From contig JBAZWD010000002.1 of assembly GCA_041660525.1 (NCBI GenBank), forward strand, positions 124,001 to 188,000: a stretch of DNA of 64,000 bases, written 5' to 3'. This document shows positions 9,553-17,438 of the stretch, piece after piece. The notes under the pieces were generated by a model that was not told the origin of the DNA, did no database searches, and saw only the letters and a list, made by a program, of their open reading frames with translations. The position numbers were made by a program, and so were the translations under genes. This DNA comes from JABCZS01 sp041660525. Its GTDB lineage: Bacteria; Pseudomonadota; Gammaproteobacteria; JABCZS01. Position 1 is the stretch's first letter. Every line of letters starts with the position of its first letter.

Positions 9553-11908
9553 TTTTATTCTCCTGACATTTTCTGATGTAAACAGGTAACCATTTTTCGA
9601 CATCATCACCAAGATCTCGTCTTATTTCTTCCAGCAGTAATGCTTTTTTCATATCGCCTGACAATACGCAAATAAAATCTTCAAGCCCGGCTAAGGGTAT
9701 AGTTGCAAGACAGGAATGCTCGGCTTGTTTTAATAAAAAGTAATGCGATGACTTTGGCGTAGATTTAACGAGATGATATTCTCGCTCGCTTAAACCCAAT
9801 AATTTGCAATAAACATTTTCAGATGCCTGATAATTTGGGAAAAAGATCTTTGTTTGCACGTTAGCATTAATGATTTCTGATAATTGCGGATATTGATTTA
9901 ATTGCTCAGGATTTTGTGTTAAGAAGATTACAATGCCATTAAGTCTGCGTATAGTTAAGATCCATTCTTCTAATATATCGCGAAATAATTTAGAACGTAA
10001 AAGCGACCACCCTTCTTCTAATACAATAATAAACGGTGCATTTTGCGTTTGCTGCATGGCATAACGTATACGCATGAGTAAATAAAATAAGGTTGGCGCT
10101 AAAGCAAGATCATCCTTTAAGAGCACCGTCATATCCATGCCGATAATGGAGCCTTCTAATGAAAATTGATCAACCCTAGCACCAAAATAGTCTGCGCGCG
10201 ATCCGTCACCGTACCAAAATTTCAAACGCTCTTTTAAATGTTGCGCTTTTAGTGAAGGCGCAAGTTCTGCCAAATGCCTATCATCAATGCCATTAGCATA
10301 AATCGTATCAACCGCGTCATGAATCAAAGCTTTGTCAGCTATGCTTAATTCCTCACCTTGTGCAGATAATAATAAATTGATCCAGCACTCCAGATCTTTG
10401 CGATTCTCAGCCGTATCGGGCATTTGCAATGGATTAAATGTTTTAGCATCATGGCCTATTCTTATATATTCCCCACCTAAAGCACGAATGAAAGGCTCAC
10501 TACCACGCAAATAATCGAAAAAGAAAATACGCAATCCGCTATCTAAAAATTTAGTACTCTGTGCTAATAGAAAATCTGTTAAAAGTGTTTTACCCGAGCC
10601 AGTCTGTCCATATATTGCCGTAGACCCCACTTTATCAGTATGAAAATTAAAAAATATATTATTACCATTCGTCGATGATAATAAACTGATCGGATATCCC
10701 CAGATACTACCTTTATCATTGCCTCGATAATGATTATTAAAAGTACATAAATCTGCAATATTACGCGTGCTTAATAGTGCTTTACGCGTCAGATAATTTT
10801 GATTGCCTGGAATGCTACCTAAAAAAGCTAATTCTAAATTGAGATCTTCACGAATGGCATGTATACCTAAATCAATTAATGTGGCATCTGCTTTAGCCAT
10901 TAGATTTTCTAGATGATTTTCATTATCACTAATACACATCAATGACAAAACATGATCGCCATACGCTAACTCTCCTGAAGCCACTTGATCTTGTGCTTGT
11001 TCTATTTGTGCTAATTGCGTACGTGCTAAATCATTAACATTTTTGAGTCGAATATTCTGTTTAGCAATATGTGATAAAACCTCTTGTTTAGACGCAGGCA
11101 AATAAGCTTGACTCAATACAAATCGCCCTGGCAAAGCCAATAAATGATTAAGCGCTGCCACTTGGGTTTGTGCGCAATAAGCTTTAATCCCCAAAACACC
11201 TGCATAAGCTGCATCTATACGGAGCACTTGTCTATCTGCAAATACTCTTTTGGCTGGCAAAATTTTAGAATAATCTTGTTCACTCAAATAAATCTGTTTT
11301 TGCGTTAAATTAATTAAATAATGAATAAACTCTAAAGGTTGTGATGCAAGACCATGCACAGCCTGATAAGTCGTCAATAATTGCGGTTGATAGCTTTTAA
11401 GTGCGTACATGAAACGTTGGACTATATCCATGAGTGTTTTCTTGGCATCACTTAAATGTAATTTTATTTGCTTATCTTTTTTATTAAAACTAAGTCCATC
11501 TAAAAACGTCATGATATTTTCAGGCCCAGAACCTGCATGAATAATGGATAAATAATATTCTTGATAATATTTGTTTTTACCTTGATGCAATTTTTTATAA
11601 GCTTCATCCAATTGTTTGGCAAAGCCTTTACGGTAATTTCCTTCGGGATATTGATCATCTATTTTCTGTATGACATGAAAATAGACTGCATAATTATTAT
11701 CAGAAATTGAAGTATACAAATCAGACCATAGTGTTTTGTAATAGTCTAATTCATCAGTACTTTTAGTCTCGCCCACTAAACCTGATAATTTAATAATAGC
11801 AATCAGTTGATCTTGCTTAGTACGCAACAAGTTTTCATCATAATGCCCGATGACATTAATATAATTTGATAATTTTAAATCCAATGGCGCTAATGTTTTT
11901 AATTTCAT
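9545..11908 (-). CDS. virB4: VirB4-type T4SS ATPase
   Basis: Largest and most conserved ATPase of the type IV secretion machine, 787 aa, normal length. The N-terminal CagE/TrbE/VirB4 domain spans roughly residues 1-400. The C-terminal AAA+ domain has Walker A IYGQTGSGKTLLTDFLLA near residue 432 and Walker B PFIIVLEEGWSLL near residue 635, followed by FLTQNPEQL. It acts at the inner membrane, energising pilus biogenesis and substrate transfer. It starts 2 bases after the virB3 stop and overlaps virB5. Confidence 0.96.
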   Translation of the reverse strand: MKLKTLAPLDLKLSNYINVIGHYDENLLRTKQDQLIAIIKLSGLVGETKSTDELDYYKTLWSDLYTSISDNNYAVYFHVIQKIDDQYPEGNYRKGFAKQLDEAYKKLHQGKNKYYQEYYLSIIHAGSGPENIMTFLDGLSFNKKDKQIKLHLSDAKKTLMDIVQRFMYALKSYQPQLLTTYQAVHGLASQPLEFIHYLINLTQKQIYLSEQDYSKILPAKRVFADRQVLRIDAAYAGVLGIKAYCAQTQVAALNHLLALPGRFVLSQAYLPASKQEVLSHIAKQNIRLKNVNDLARTQLAQIEQAQDQVASGELAYGDHVLSLMCISDNENHLENLMAKADATLIDLGIHAIREDLNLELAFLGSIPGNQNYLTRKALLSTRNIADLCTFNNHYRGNDKGSIWGYPISLLSSTNGNNIFFNFHTDKVGSTAIYGQTGSGKTLLTDFLLAQSTKFLDSGLRIFFFDYLRGSEPFIRALGGEYIRIGHDAKTFNPLQMPDTAENRKDLECWINLLLSAQGEELSIADKALIHDAVDTIYANGIDDRHLAELAPSLKAQHLKERLKFWYGDGSRADYFGARVDQFSLEGSIIGMDMTVLLKDDLALAPTLFYLLMRIRYAMQQTQNAPFIIVLEEGWSLLRSKLFRDILEEWILTIRRLNGIVIFLTQNPEQLNQYPQLSEIINANVQTKIFFPNYQASENVYCKLLGLSEREYHLVKSTPKSSHYFLLKQAEHSCLATIPLAGLEDFICVLSGDMKKALLLEEIRRDLGDDVEKWLPVYIRKCQENKNA

Positions 11909-11910
11909 AG

Positions 11911-12213
11911 TTAATATGCTCCATAACTACGCGAATTAAAATAACGCTTGACTGGCCAAGGGCAAACACCTAACACCTGCAATCGCAAAAAGAAAATATC
12001 AATCGCACAAGGATCACGCTCAGACAAAATACGACAGAATAAATATAAGGAAATTAAAAGCCCCAAGACAATACTCAAACTATCTATCCAAACCAAAGCC
12101 ACACAACCACCAATCAACAACATAATAAATGTATTATATGGAAGACCACACAAGGTCGCACGTCGCGTCAAAGCCAAAATAACAGGAGTATGTGTGCTAC
12201 AGCTTTTATTCAT
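11911..12213 (-). CDS. virB3: VirB3-like T4SS membrane protein
   Basis: Small inner-membrane component (VirB3/TrbD family), 100 aa. The chosen ATG at 12213 comes one base after the virB2 TGA; the longer frame begins with a TTG inside virB2. Features are a short N-terminal stretch with PVILALTRRATLCGLPYN, the family-typical region just before the membrane, and one or two adjacent helices (about residues 27-65). The C-terminus contains SERDPCAIDIFFLRLQV, matching the VirB3 pattern in which a D-P-P/W-like motif precedes the tail. Confidence 0.9.
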   Translation of the reverse strand: MNKSCSTHTPVILALTRRATLCGLPYNTFIMLLIGGCVALVWIDSLSIVLGLLISLYLFCRILSERDPCAIDIFFLRLQVLGVCPWPVKRYFNSRSYGAY

Positions 12214-12214
12214 T

Positions 12215-12430
12215 TCACGCACCAATTATCTTTTGAGCAATAAAAGCTGCGCCATAAATAAGCCCTATCCCAATCAAAATCGATCGCAAAAACAAAAACG
12301 GAATCCTTCCACTCATACAAGCAAACCCAGCCCCCACAAGAGCCAAAGTCCCAGCCACCAACCCAATATCATTAGTCAACCAATCCGTAATATTAATAAG
12401 CGCTAAATAAATAGCATCATCATTTCTCAT
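12215..12430 (-). CDS. virB2: VirB2-like major pilin candidate
   Basis: First gene of the T4SS operon, 71 aa. I start it at the ATG at 12430, which follows a perfect AAGGAGGT Shine-Dalgarno by 6 bases; the frame extends upstream to a Met with no site. The product has two hydrophobic helices (about residues 24-42 and 47-66) separated by a short Arg-containing loop (SGRIPF), the topology of VirB2/TrbC pilins. It lacks the long cleavable signal peptide typical of VirB2, so processing may differ. Confidence 0.82.
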   Translation of the reverse strand: MRNDDAIYLALINITDWLTNDIGLVAGTLALVGAGFACMSGRIPFLFLRSILIGIGLIYGAAFIAQKIIGA

Positions 12431-12468
12431 AACAAAACCTCCTTGTATGCAATACACCGATAATCCAG

Positions 12469-12540
12469 AGTGTCGCGGAGTCTTTCCTCACGCACAGCAG
12501 CACAAGGTGCTGCGAGCATGAGGAAAGACGCAGTGACGCT
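12469..12540. repeat. 72-nt imperfect hairpin upstream of virB2
   Basis: A long palindromic element: inner arms GCAGCAC and GTGCTGC around an AAG loop, middle arms GTCTTTCCTCA and TGAGGAAAGAC, and outer imperfect arms ending AGTGTCGC and GTGACGCT. It is more GC-rich than its surroundings. It lies 39-110 bases upstream of the virB2 start codon, in the likely leader of the operon. It could be a palindromic repeat element or an RNA structure influencing T4SS expression. No second copy was noticed in this window. Confidence 0.75.
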
Positions 12541-12698
12541 CAAACTCCCATTGACACTCAAAAACCCAAACAACGGCACAAGCCCATCTCCACGGAACAA
12601 ACAAGCACCGACACCTCTGTTTGGGACATTTAATCTATGTTATAATCCCTAAGTACAACTATGAGTCCTGCATACTCATAAAAAGTGTTCAAAAAGAC

Positions 12699-12728
12699 TT
12701 GAAATTACATTAATGATTTGTATATAAT
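12699..12728 (+). promoter_or_regulatory. Sigma-70 promoter of the repressor gene
   Basis: TTGAAA (12699-12704), an 18-base spacer and a perfect TATAAT (12723-12728), about 100 bases before the repressor start codon. The intergenic stretch 12431-12829 (about 400 bp) holds this promoter, the operator-like repeat, the hairpin, and an extended -10-like TGTTATAAT at 12638-12646. Confidence 0.7.
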
Positions 12729-12756
12729 GCTTTTAAGCCTTTAAAAATCATTAATG
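12708..12756. promoter_or_regulatory. Operator-like inverted repeat at the repressor promoter
   Basis: A perfect 12-bp inverted repeat: CATTAATGATTT at 12708-12719 and AAATCATTAATG at 12745-12756. The left arm sits between the -35 and -10 boxes and the right arm lies just past the expected transcription start. A similar half site (CATTATTGATC) follows at 12762-12772. This placement fits autorepression by the downstream HTH protein; binding is inferred. Confidence 0.6.
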
Positions 12757-12829
12757 AAATGCATTATTGATCAGCAAAAGCTTGCCTGTCAAGCAGTTTT
12801 AAACAATTAATTAAAAAAATAGGTGTAAC

Positions 12830-13483
12830 ATGAGTGAATTAAGCCAAGTATTAAGCCACCTGCTGAAAGTCTCCGGTAACTTAAGCGGAACAGAACTAGC
12901 AAGACGCGTTGAATTACCCAGCGCCACAGTAAATCGCCTGATCACAGGCTCAGTACAAGACCCCAGAATTTCCACCTTAAAAGCGATTGCAAAATATTTT
13001 AATATCAGCTTCGATCAACTTTTAGGCTATTCGCCCTTACCGAAACAATTTAATTTAGCGCACAATCGCTTTGCCTATTCATTCCAAATGCCCGTATTTG
13101 AATTAAATCAAATTCACAACAAATTAGATAAAGACGATGCCGCCGGTAGTCGTTTAACCTGGCAATCTAACGATAATTATGAACAAAATGATTTGTTCGC
13201 GATTAAATTAGAACAAGCAAATTTCGAACCCACATTCTTAAAGGGCAGCACATTAATTGCTAACAAAAGCCTTGCGCCACAAATTAATGATTATGTATTA
13301 GTGAGCATTCAAGGCAAAGAAGCAACGATTCGTAGATACTATACCGAATCGGGTGAAACGTATTTATACCCACTGCGTAGTGAATTACCCGTCATCAATG
13401 CAGAACAAGAAACTGTGAAAATTTTAGGCGTGATTTTAGAATCGCAAACACGATTAAGAGCTAAGCCTGAACAAGCTAAATAA
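12830..13483 (+). CDS. LexA/CI-like repressor with degenerate S24 domain
   Basis: A 217-aa transcription regulator. The N-terminal HTH_3 (Xre) domain covers residues 18-65 (SGTELARRVELPSATVNRLI as the helix-turn-helix). The C-terminal S24-like domain (about 120-205) aligns by eye with LexA/CI autoproteases, but the catalytic Ser position (GDSMEPT in the family) reads QANFEPT (Asn131) and the catalytic Lys of TVKR is Arg168 (TIRR). It is therefore probably not self-cleaved and may respond to something other than RecA. It is divergent to the T4SS operon, whose expression it may control. The start has AGGTG upstream. Confidence 0.85.
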   Translation: MSELSQVLSHLLKVSGNLSGTELARRVELPSATVNRLITGSVQDPRISTLKAIAKYFNISFDQLLGYSPLPKQFNLAHNRFAYSFQMPVFELNQIHNKLDKDDAAGSRLTWQSNDNYEQNDLFAIKLEQANFEPTFLKGSTLIANKSLAPQINDYVLVSIQGKEATIRRYYTESGETYLYPLRSELPVINAEQETVKILGVILESQTRLRAKPEQAK

Positions 13484-13484
13484 T

Positions 13485-14012
13485 TTATTGTTTGTGTGCA
13501 GTTTCATAAATTAATGTGAGCTCTTGATAGAGCTCACTGTCTTTTGGCATTTGCTCAAGCAAGGTTTCCCATAAAGCAGTTAACTGCGGATCAAATTTCC
13601 CATCTTTGGCAAGATAATCTGCTGTAACATAATCGATTAATAAATCCAGATCATCAGGTAATAAAGCATAGGCTTGTGCAAATGTTTTTGATGCTTGCGG
13701 GTAATCACCTAAAGTGAAATATATTTTCCCTAATAATACTAAAGTAATAGGATCATCGGGGTGTTGTTTTAATTGTTTTTGCAGGCCTTGCAATAACTCA
13801 GGCAACACTTCTTGTTGGTTATTATTAAATGCTTGTAATAAAATTGAATTTTTTACGCCTTGTGAATTTCCTAAATAATGATAAAGCGATAAAGATAAAA
13901 TAATTAAAATTAGGCTAGAAATAATAATTATTCTTTTATTGCGTGTGGCGTAGAAAATAATGCCTATGCAAATTAACAATAATACACCAATAATGAAAAA
14001 TAATGTAAGCAT
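13485..14012 (-). CDS. ccmI: CcmI-like TPR protein, short form
   Basis: Last gene of the cytochrome c maturation operon, 175 aa from the ATG at 14012. Two membrane helices (about residues 1-20 and 28-47) flank a short loop with ATRNKR; a periplasmic TPR region follows (DDPITLVLLGKIYFTLGDYP, then ASKTFAQAYALLPDDLDLL). CcmI normally holds apocytochrome for the haem lyase and is around 400 aa, so this is a reduced version. The frame extends to 14084, but those 24 extra codons are encoded by an inverted-repeat element, so I reject that start. Confidence 0.75.
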   Translation of the reverse strand: MLTLFFIIGVLLLICIGIIFYATRNKRIIIISSLILIILSLSLYHYLGNSQGVKNSILLQAFNNNQQEVLPELLQGLQKQLKQHPDDPITLVLLGKIYFTLGDYPQASKTFAQAYALLPDDLDLLIDYVTADYLAKDGKFDPQLTALWETLLEQMPKDSELYQELTLIYETAHKQ

Positions 14013-14020
14013 GGGATCAC

Positions 14021-14138
14021 CAACATCCGTAGGGGCGAAAAATCTTTCGCCCGGGATATTTAATATCTCTGGGAGTAATAGCAAGCAAACGATTGAAATC
14101 TGACAAGGGCGAAAGATTTTTCGCCCCTACGGATGTTG
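14021..14138. repeat. Perfect 32-bp inverted repeat pair between ccmH and ccmI
   Basis: Arms at 14021-14052 and 14107-14138 are exact reverse complements, separated by 54 bp. Each arm also contains its own small palindrome (GGGCGAAA with TTTCGCCC). The layout resembles a small non-autonomous palindromic repeat (MITE/REP-like). It separates ccmI from the rest of the ccm operon and supplies spurious coding sequence upstream of ccmI. Confidence 0.85.
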
Positions 14139-14150
14139 TGCTTTTATAGA

Positions 14151-15041
14151 TCATTTGGCCTCGCTTTTATGTTGTTTGTGCGCGCGTCTTATTATGATGA
14201 TTAAAATAATGAGTGCAATTGCAAATGCCAATACTGGTCCAAACCAAAGCAACCAAGTATTTTCATTCACCGGTGGCTCATATAAAATAAAATCACCATA
14301 ACGCTGAGTTAAATAATGTAAAATATCTTCATTACTCTCGCCAGCAATTACTTTTTCATAAACTTGCTCACGCAAGTTTTTAGCTAAGCTTGCATCTGAA
14401 TCTAATAGTGTTTGATTTTGACAAACTAAACAACGCAGCTTGCCAGCCAGTTGAAAAAATCTTTTTTCATCCTGTGGATTTGAAAATAAATAAGGCGATT
14501 GCGCTTTAGGTGGATCAAGTTTATTAATCATGGGCAGGAATTTTTCATTCCAAACATCCCGTGTTAGCATGCCAATATGGCGAAATCGCACTATACCTTG
14601 TGCGTCCACAATAAATGTTTCTGGCACACCAATCACTCCCCAATCAATACCAACACCTCCTTGCTCATCATATAAAACCTTTTGATAAGGATCGCCGCGT
14701 TCTTCTAACCAAATTTGTGCCTCACCGCGATTATCTTGATAATTTAAACCAACAAATGGATACCCTTCTTCGGCTAATTGAATAATCACATCATGTTCTT
14801 TCGCGCACGGCGGACACCAAGAAGCCCAAACATTAATTAAAAATAATTCCCCGATCAATGCTTCTTTAGTGTAAATTTTATTTTCATCATATAAATCTGT
14901 TAAATTAAATTCAGGCAGTGGTTTATCAATTAATGCTGAGGGCATTTGTTGTTGATCACGTTTTAAGCCTTGTGCTAAGACAAAAATCAATCCTACAAAC
15001 AATAATACGGGAATTAATCCCCATAATAGTTTTCTAAACAT
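14151..15041 (-). CDS. ccmG: CcmG-CcmH fusion protein
   Basis: One continuous 296-aa frame that joins two cytochrome c maturation factors. Residues 1-24 are a membrane anchor. Residues about 40-175 are a periplasmic thioredoxin domain with WCPPC (Cys76/Cys79) and the cis-Pro region GVPETFIVDAQG: this is CcmG/DsbE. Residues about 185-260 carry the CcmH motif KLRCLVCQNQ (Cys204/Cys207) and its helical domain, followed by a C-terminal membrane helix (about 264-287). Both domains keep their redox Cys pairs and lie on the periplasmic side, so reduction of apocytochrome haem-binding thiols could be carried out by one polypeptide. It overlaps ccmF by 8 bases. Confidence 0.92.
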   Translation of the reverse strand: MFRKLLWGLIPVLLFVGLIFVLAQGLKRDQQQMPSALIDKPLPEFNLTDLYDENKIYTKEALIGELFLINVWASWCPPCAKEHDVIIQLAEEGYPFVGLNYQDNRGEAQIWLEERGDPYQKVLYDEQGGVGIDWGVIGVPETFIVDAQGIVRFRHIGMLTRDVWNEKFLPMINKLDPPKAQSPYLFSNPQDEKRFFQLAGKLRCLVCQNQTLLDSDASLAKNLREQVYEKVIAGESNEDILHYLTQRYGDFILYEPPVNENTWLLWFGPVLAFAIALIILIIIIRRAHKQHKSEAK

Positions 15042-16893
15042 GTTGTGTCCTATTTTGAATACGGTAACGTTTATCTGCGATACTAATCAAAGCGCCTAAA
15101 GCAATCAATAAACCTCCAAGCCAAATAAAGCGTATAAACGGTTTATAATAAATGCGCACCGACCATTGCGTCTCCCCTAATTGTTCGCCTAAGGCAACAT
15201 ACAAATCACGGGTTAAACCTGGATCAATATCAGTTTGACTTTGCGCAATTTGACTGACGTTATAAACGCGTTTTTCAGGATATAAAACTGTAACGAATTC
15301 TTTCTTTTTATATGCATTAATAGCAGCAATCGTTGTTGTATAATTAGGACCCACGCCTGGATTCAAAGCTGCTAATGTAAATTCATAAGGCCCTGCTGAT
15401 GCCGTATCACCTAATTGCATATAAACATCTTTTTCTACTTCTAATTGCTTAGATAAGCCTACGCCTAATAATAGAATAGCCACTCCAAAATGCGCGCAAT
15501 ACATCCCATATTCACTAGCAGTTAGTGTTTTGAAACGCGTATAAATATTTTCAAGTAATGAAACAATGATCCACGCACCTAATCCTACGGTTAACATAAT
15601 GCCTATAGGCATAATAAGGCTTAATCCTAGTGCTAAAACTGCAGGAACAATTAAATGCTTTAACAATTCATGCGCAGATGTTTCTTTAAATTTACTCGCA
15701 GGTGCAAATCCCATAAAAATAAATATAACAATCATCAGCGGGACAAATACACTTGTAAAATAAGGCGGCCCTACTGATATTTTATTACCAGTAAACAATT
15801 CTAAAAATAAGGGATATAACGTGCCAATAAAAACCGTTGCACAGGCTATCACTAGTAATGCATTATTGATTAATAAAAAAGTCTCACGTGATAAATAATC
15901 AAAGCTTGCATTATTTTTCATTAAATGAGCGCGAAATATATAGAGCAGAAGTGACGCGCCCATCACTAAACTTAAAAATATTAAAATATATAAGCCACGT
16001 TCAGGATCATTTGCAAATGCATGCACAGATGTTAACACGCCAGAGCGGACTAAAAATGTACCGAGTAAACATAATGAAAATGTTGCGATGGCTAATAAAA
16101 TTGTCCAACGTTTAAACGTATTACGTTTTTCAACTACTGCTAAAGAATGCACTAAAGCGCAACCTAGTAACCAGGGCATAAATGATGCGTTTTCGACAGG
16201 ATCCCAAAACCACCAACCGCCCCAACCTAATACATAATAAGCCCACCAGCTGCCAACCACTATGCCTAATGTTAAAAACATCCAAGCAATTAAAGTCCAA
16301 GGTCTCATCCAGCGCGCCCATTGTGGATCCAATCGTCCAGTAATTAATGCAGTGATCGCAAAAGCAAAAGCCACAGAAAATCCCACATAACCCATATATA
16401 AAAGTGGCGGATGAATTATCAACGCAGGATCTTGTAATAAAGGATTTAAATCCTGGCCGTTAAAGGGCGCGATAGGCAATGATCTTAAAAATGGATTAGA
16501 TGTCAAAATTATAAATAATAAAAATCCTACGCTTAATACACCTAAAACTGAAAGCAATATTTCATGCGTTCTAGCGGGTAAATGTCGGCCCAATACTGCA
16601 ACAGCTGCGCCCCAACCCGATAACATCAATACCCATAATAATAAGGACCCTTCATGACCGCCCCAAACCGCGCTGATGCGATACATTAAAGGCAAATCCG
16701 TGTGCGAATGTGCGCTGACATATTGCACAGAAAAATCATTTTGAATAAAGGCGTATTCGAGAATAATAAAACTTAATGATAAAAATATAAATTGTGCAAT
16801 ACTAAAAATGCGTGTTGTTCCAGCAGGAAATGTTTGCAGCAGTGCAAAACAAAATGCGAGTATTAATGCAAAAAAACCTAATTCAGGAATCAT
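15034..16893 (-). CDS. ccmF: Cytochrome c haem lyase subunit CcmF
   Basis: Large polytopic inner-membrane protein, 619 aa with about 14-15 hydrophobic segments, normal length. It carries the Trp-rich WWD haem-handling motif (WGGWWFWDPVENASFMPWL), the His-containing periplasmic loops (SVWGGHEGSLLLW upstream), and a large periplasmic domain before the last helix. With CcmH and CcmI it attaches haem from CcmE to apocytochrome c. It starts within the ccmE stop (ATGA overlap). Confidence 0.97.
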   Translation of the reverse strand: MIPELGFFALILAFCFALLQTFPAGTTRIFSIAQFIFLSLSFIILEYAFIQNDFSVQYVSAHSHTDLPLMYRISAVWGGHEGSLLLWVLMLSGWGAAVAVLGRHLPARTHEILLSVLGVLSVGFLLFIILTSNPFLRSLPIAPFNGQDLNPLLQDPALIIHPPLLYMGYVGFSVAFAFAITALITGRLDPQWARWMRPWTLIAWMFLTLGIVVGSWWAYYVLGWGGWWFWDPVENASFMPWLLGCALVHSLAVVEKRNTFKRWTILLAIATFSLCLLGTFLVRSGVLTSVHAFANDPERGLYILIFLSLVMGASLLLYIFRAHLMKNNASFDYLSRETFLLINNALLVIACATVFIGTLYPLFLELFTGNKISVGPPYFTSVFVPLMIVIFIFMGFAPASKFKETSAHELLKHLIVPAVLALGLSLIMPIGIMLTVGLGAWIIVSLLENIYTRFKTLTASEYGMYCAHFGVAILLLGVGLSKQLEVEKDVYMQLGDTASAGPYEFTLAALNPGVGPNYTTTIAAINAYKKKEFVTVLYPEKRVYNVSQIAQSQTDIDPGLTRDLYVALGEQLGETQWSVRIYYKPFIRFIWLGGLLIALGALISIADKRYRIQNRTQHV

Positions 16894-17339
16894 TGTTTAT
16901 CCCCATATGCATCGACGCGCTTTAAGGACTCCACAACTTCTGCGGGCATGTAATTCTCATCATGCTTAGCTAACACTTCACTGGCTAAAAATGATTGATC
17001 ATTTTGCAGTTTTCCTAAAACGACGATACCTTGATTTTCACGAAATAAATCAGGCAATATGCCAGTATAATGTACAGTGATATTATTTTTTGTATCAGTT
17101 AACTCAAATACAACTGATAGATCATGTGTGCTGCGCACTACACTGCCAGGCACCACTAAACCGCCCATACGTATATTCTGCCCTTTAGGTGCATCTTGTA
17201 AAATATCACTTGGCGTAAAAAATAAATTAATATTTTGCTGTAAAGCATACAGCGTAAGACCAACAGCGCTTGCAAGACCCAAGATCAATGCAACAATTAT
17301 AATTGCGCGAGTTTGATGTTTTTTAGTAAAGCTTATCAT
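16890..17339 (-). CDS. ccmE: Haem chaperone CcmE
   Basis: Periplasmic haem carrier anchored by one N-terminal helix (about residues 11-33), 149 aa. The OB-fold domain contains RMGGLVVPGSV and VHYTGILPDLFRENQGIVV, and the haem-binding motif is VLAKHDENYMP with the covalent His near residue 128 (HDENY). All expected features are present. It lies between ccmD and ccmF, in the usual order. Confidence 0.97.
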   Translation of the reverse strand: MISFTKKHQTRAIIIVALILGLASAVGLTLYALQQNINLFFTPSDILQDAPKGQNIRMGGLVVPGSVVRSTHDLSVVFELTDTKNNITVHYTGILPDLFRENQGIVVLGKLQNDQSFLASEVLAKHDENYMPAEVVESLKRVDAYGDKQ

Positions 17340-17342
17340 AAA

Positions 17343-17438
17343 TTATTTTGTTTTGTAATATACATAAATTAAATACAACCCTAAACAAGCGATTGTAATA
17401 CCCATCGAACTCCAAACATACACACCATAATCGCCCAT
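17343..17438 (-). CDS. ccmD: CcmD, 31 aa
   Basis: Very small membrane protein that releases haem-loaded CcmE from CcmABC. The peptide starts MGDYGVYVWSSMGIT, has a single hydrophobic helix and ends in the basic YYKTK. The N-terminal GxYxxYVW-like signature is the CcmD pattern. A strong GAGGAG Shine-Dalgarno precedes the ATG, and the gene fits exactly between ccmC and ccmE. Confidence 0.9.
   Translation of the reverse strand: MGDYGVYVWSSMGITIACLGLYLIYVYYKTK

Noticed and set aside
11948..12406. 152-codon plus-strand frame opposite virB3 and virB2
   Set aside because: Antisense shadow of two well-supported membrane protein genes; its Lys/Pro/Asn-rich composition mirrors them.
12470..12652. 60-codon plus-strand frame over the hairpin
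   Set aside because: Its sequence is the palindrome read through; no ribosome site and an unlikely composition.
14013..14084. Longer N-terminus for ccmI
   Set aside because: The extra codons come from the inverted-repeat element and spoil the membrane-anchor start.
14021..14138. CRISPR-like repeats
   Set aside because: Only one inverted pair, not direct repeats with regular spacers; no cas genes.
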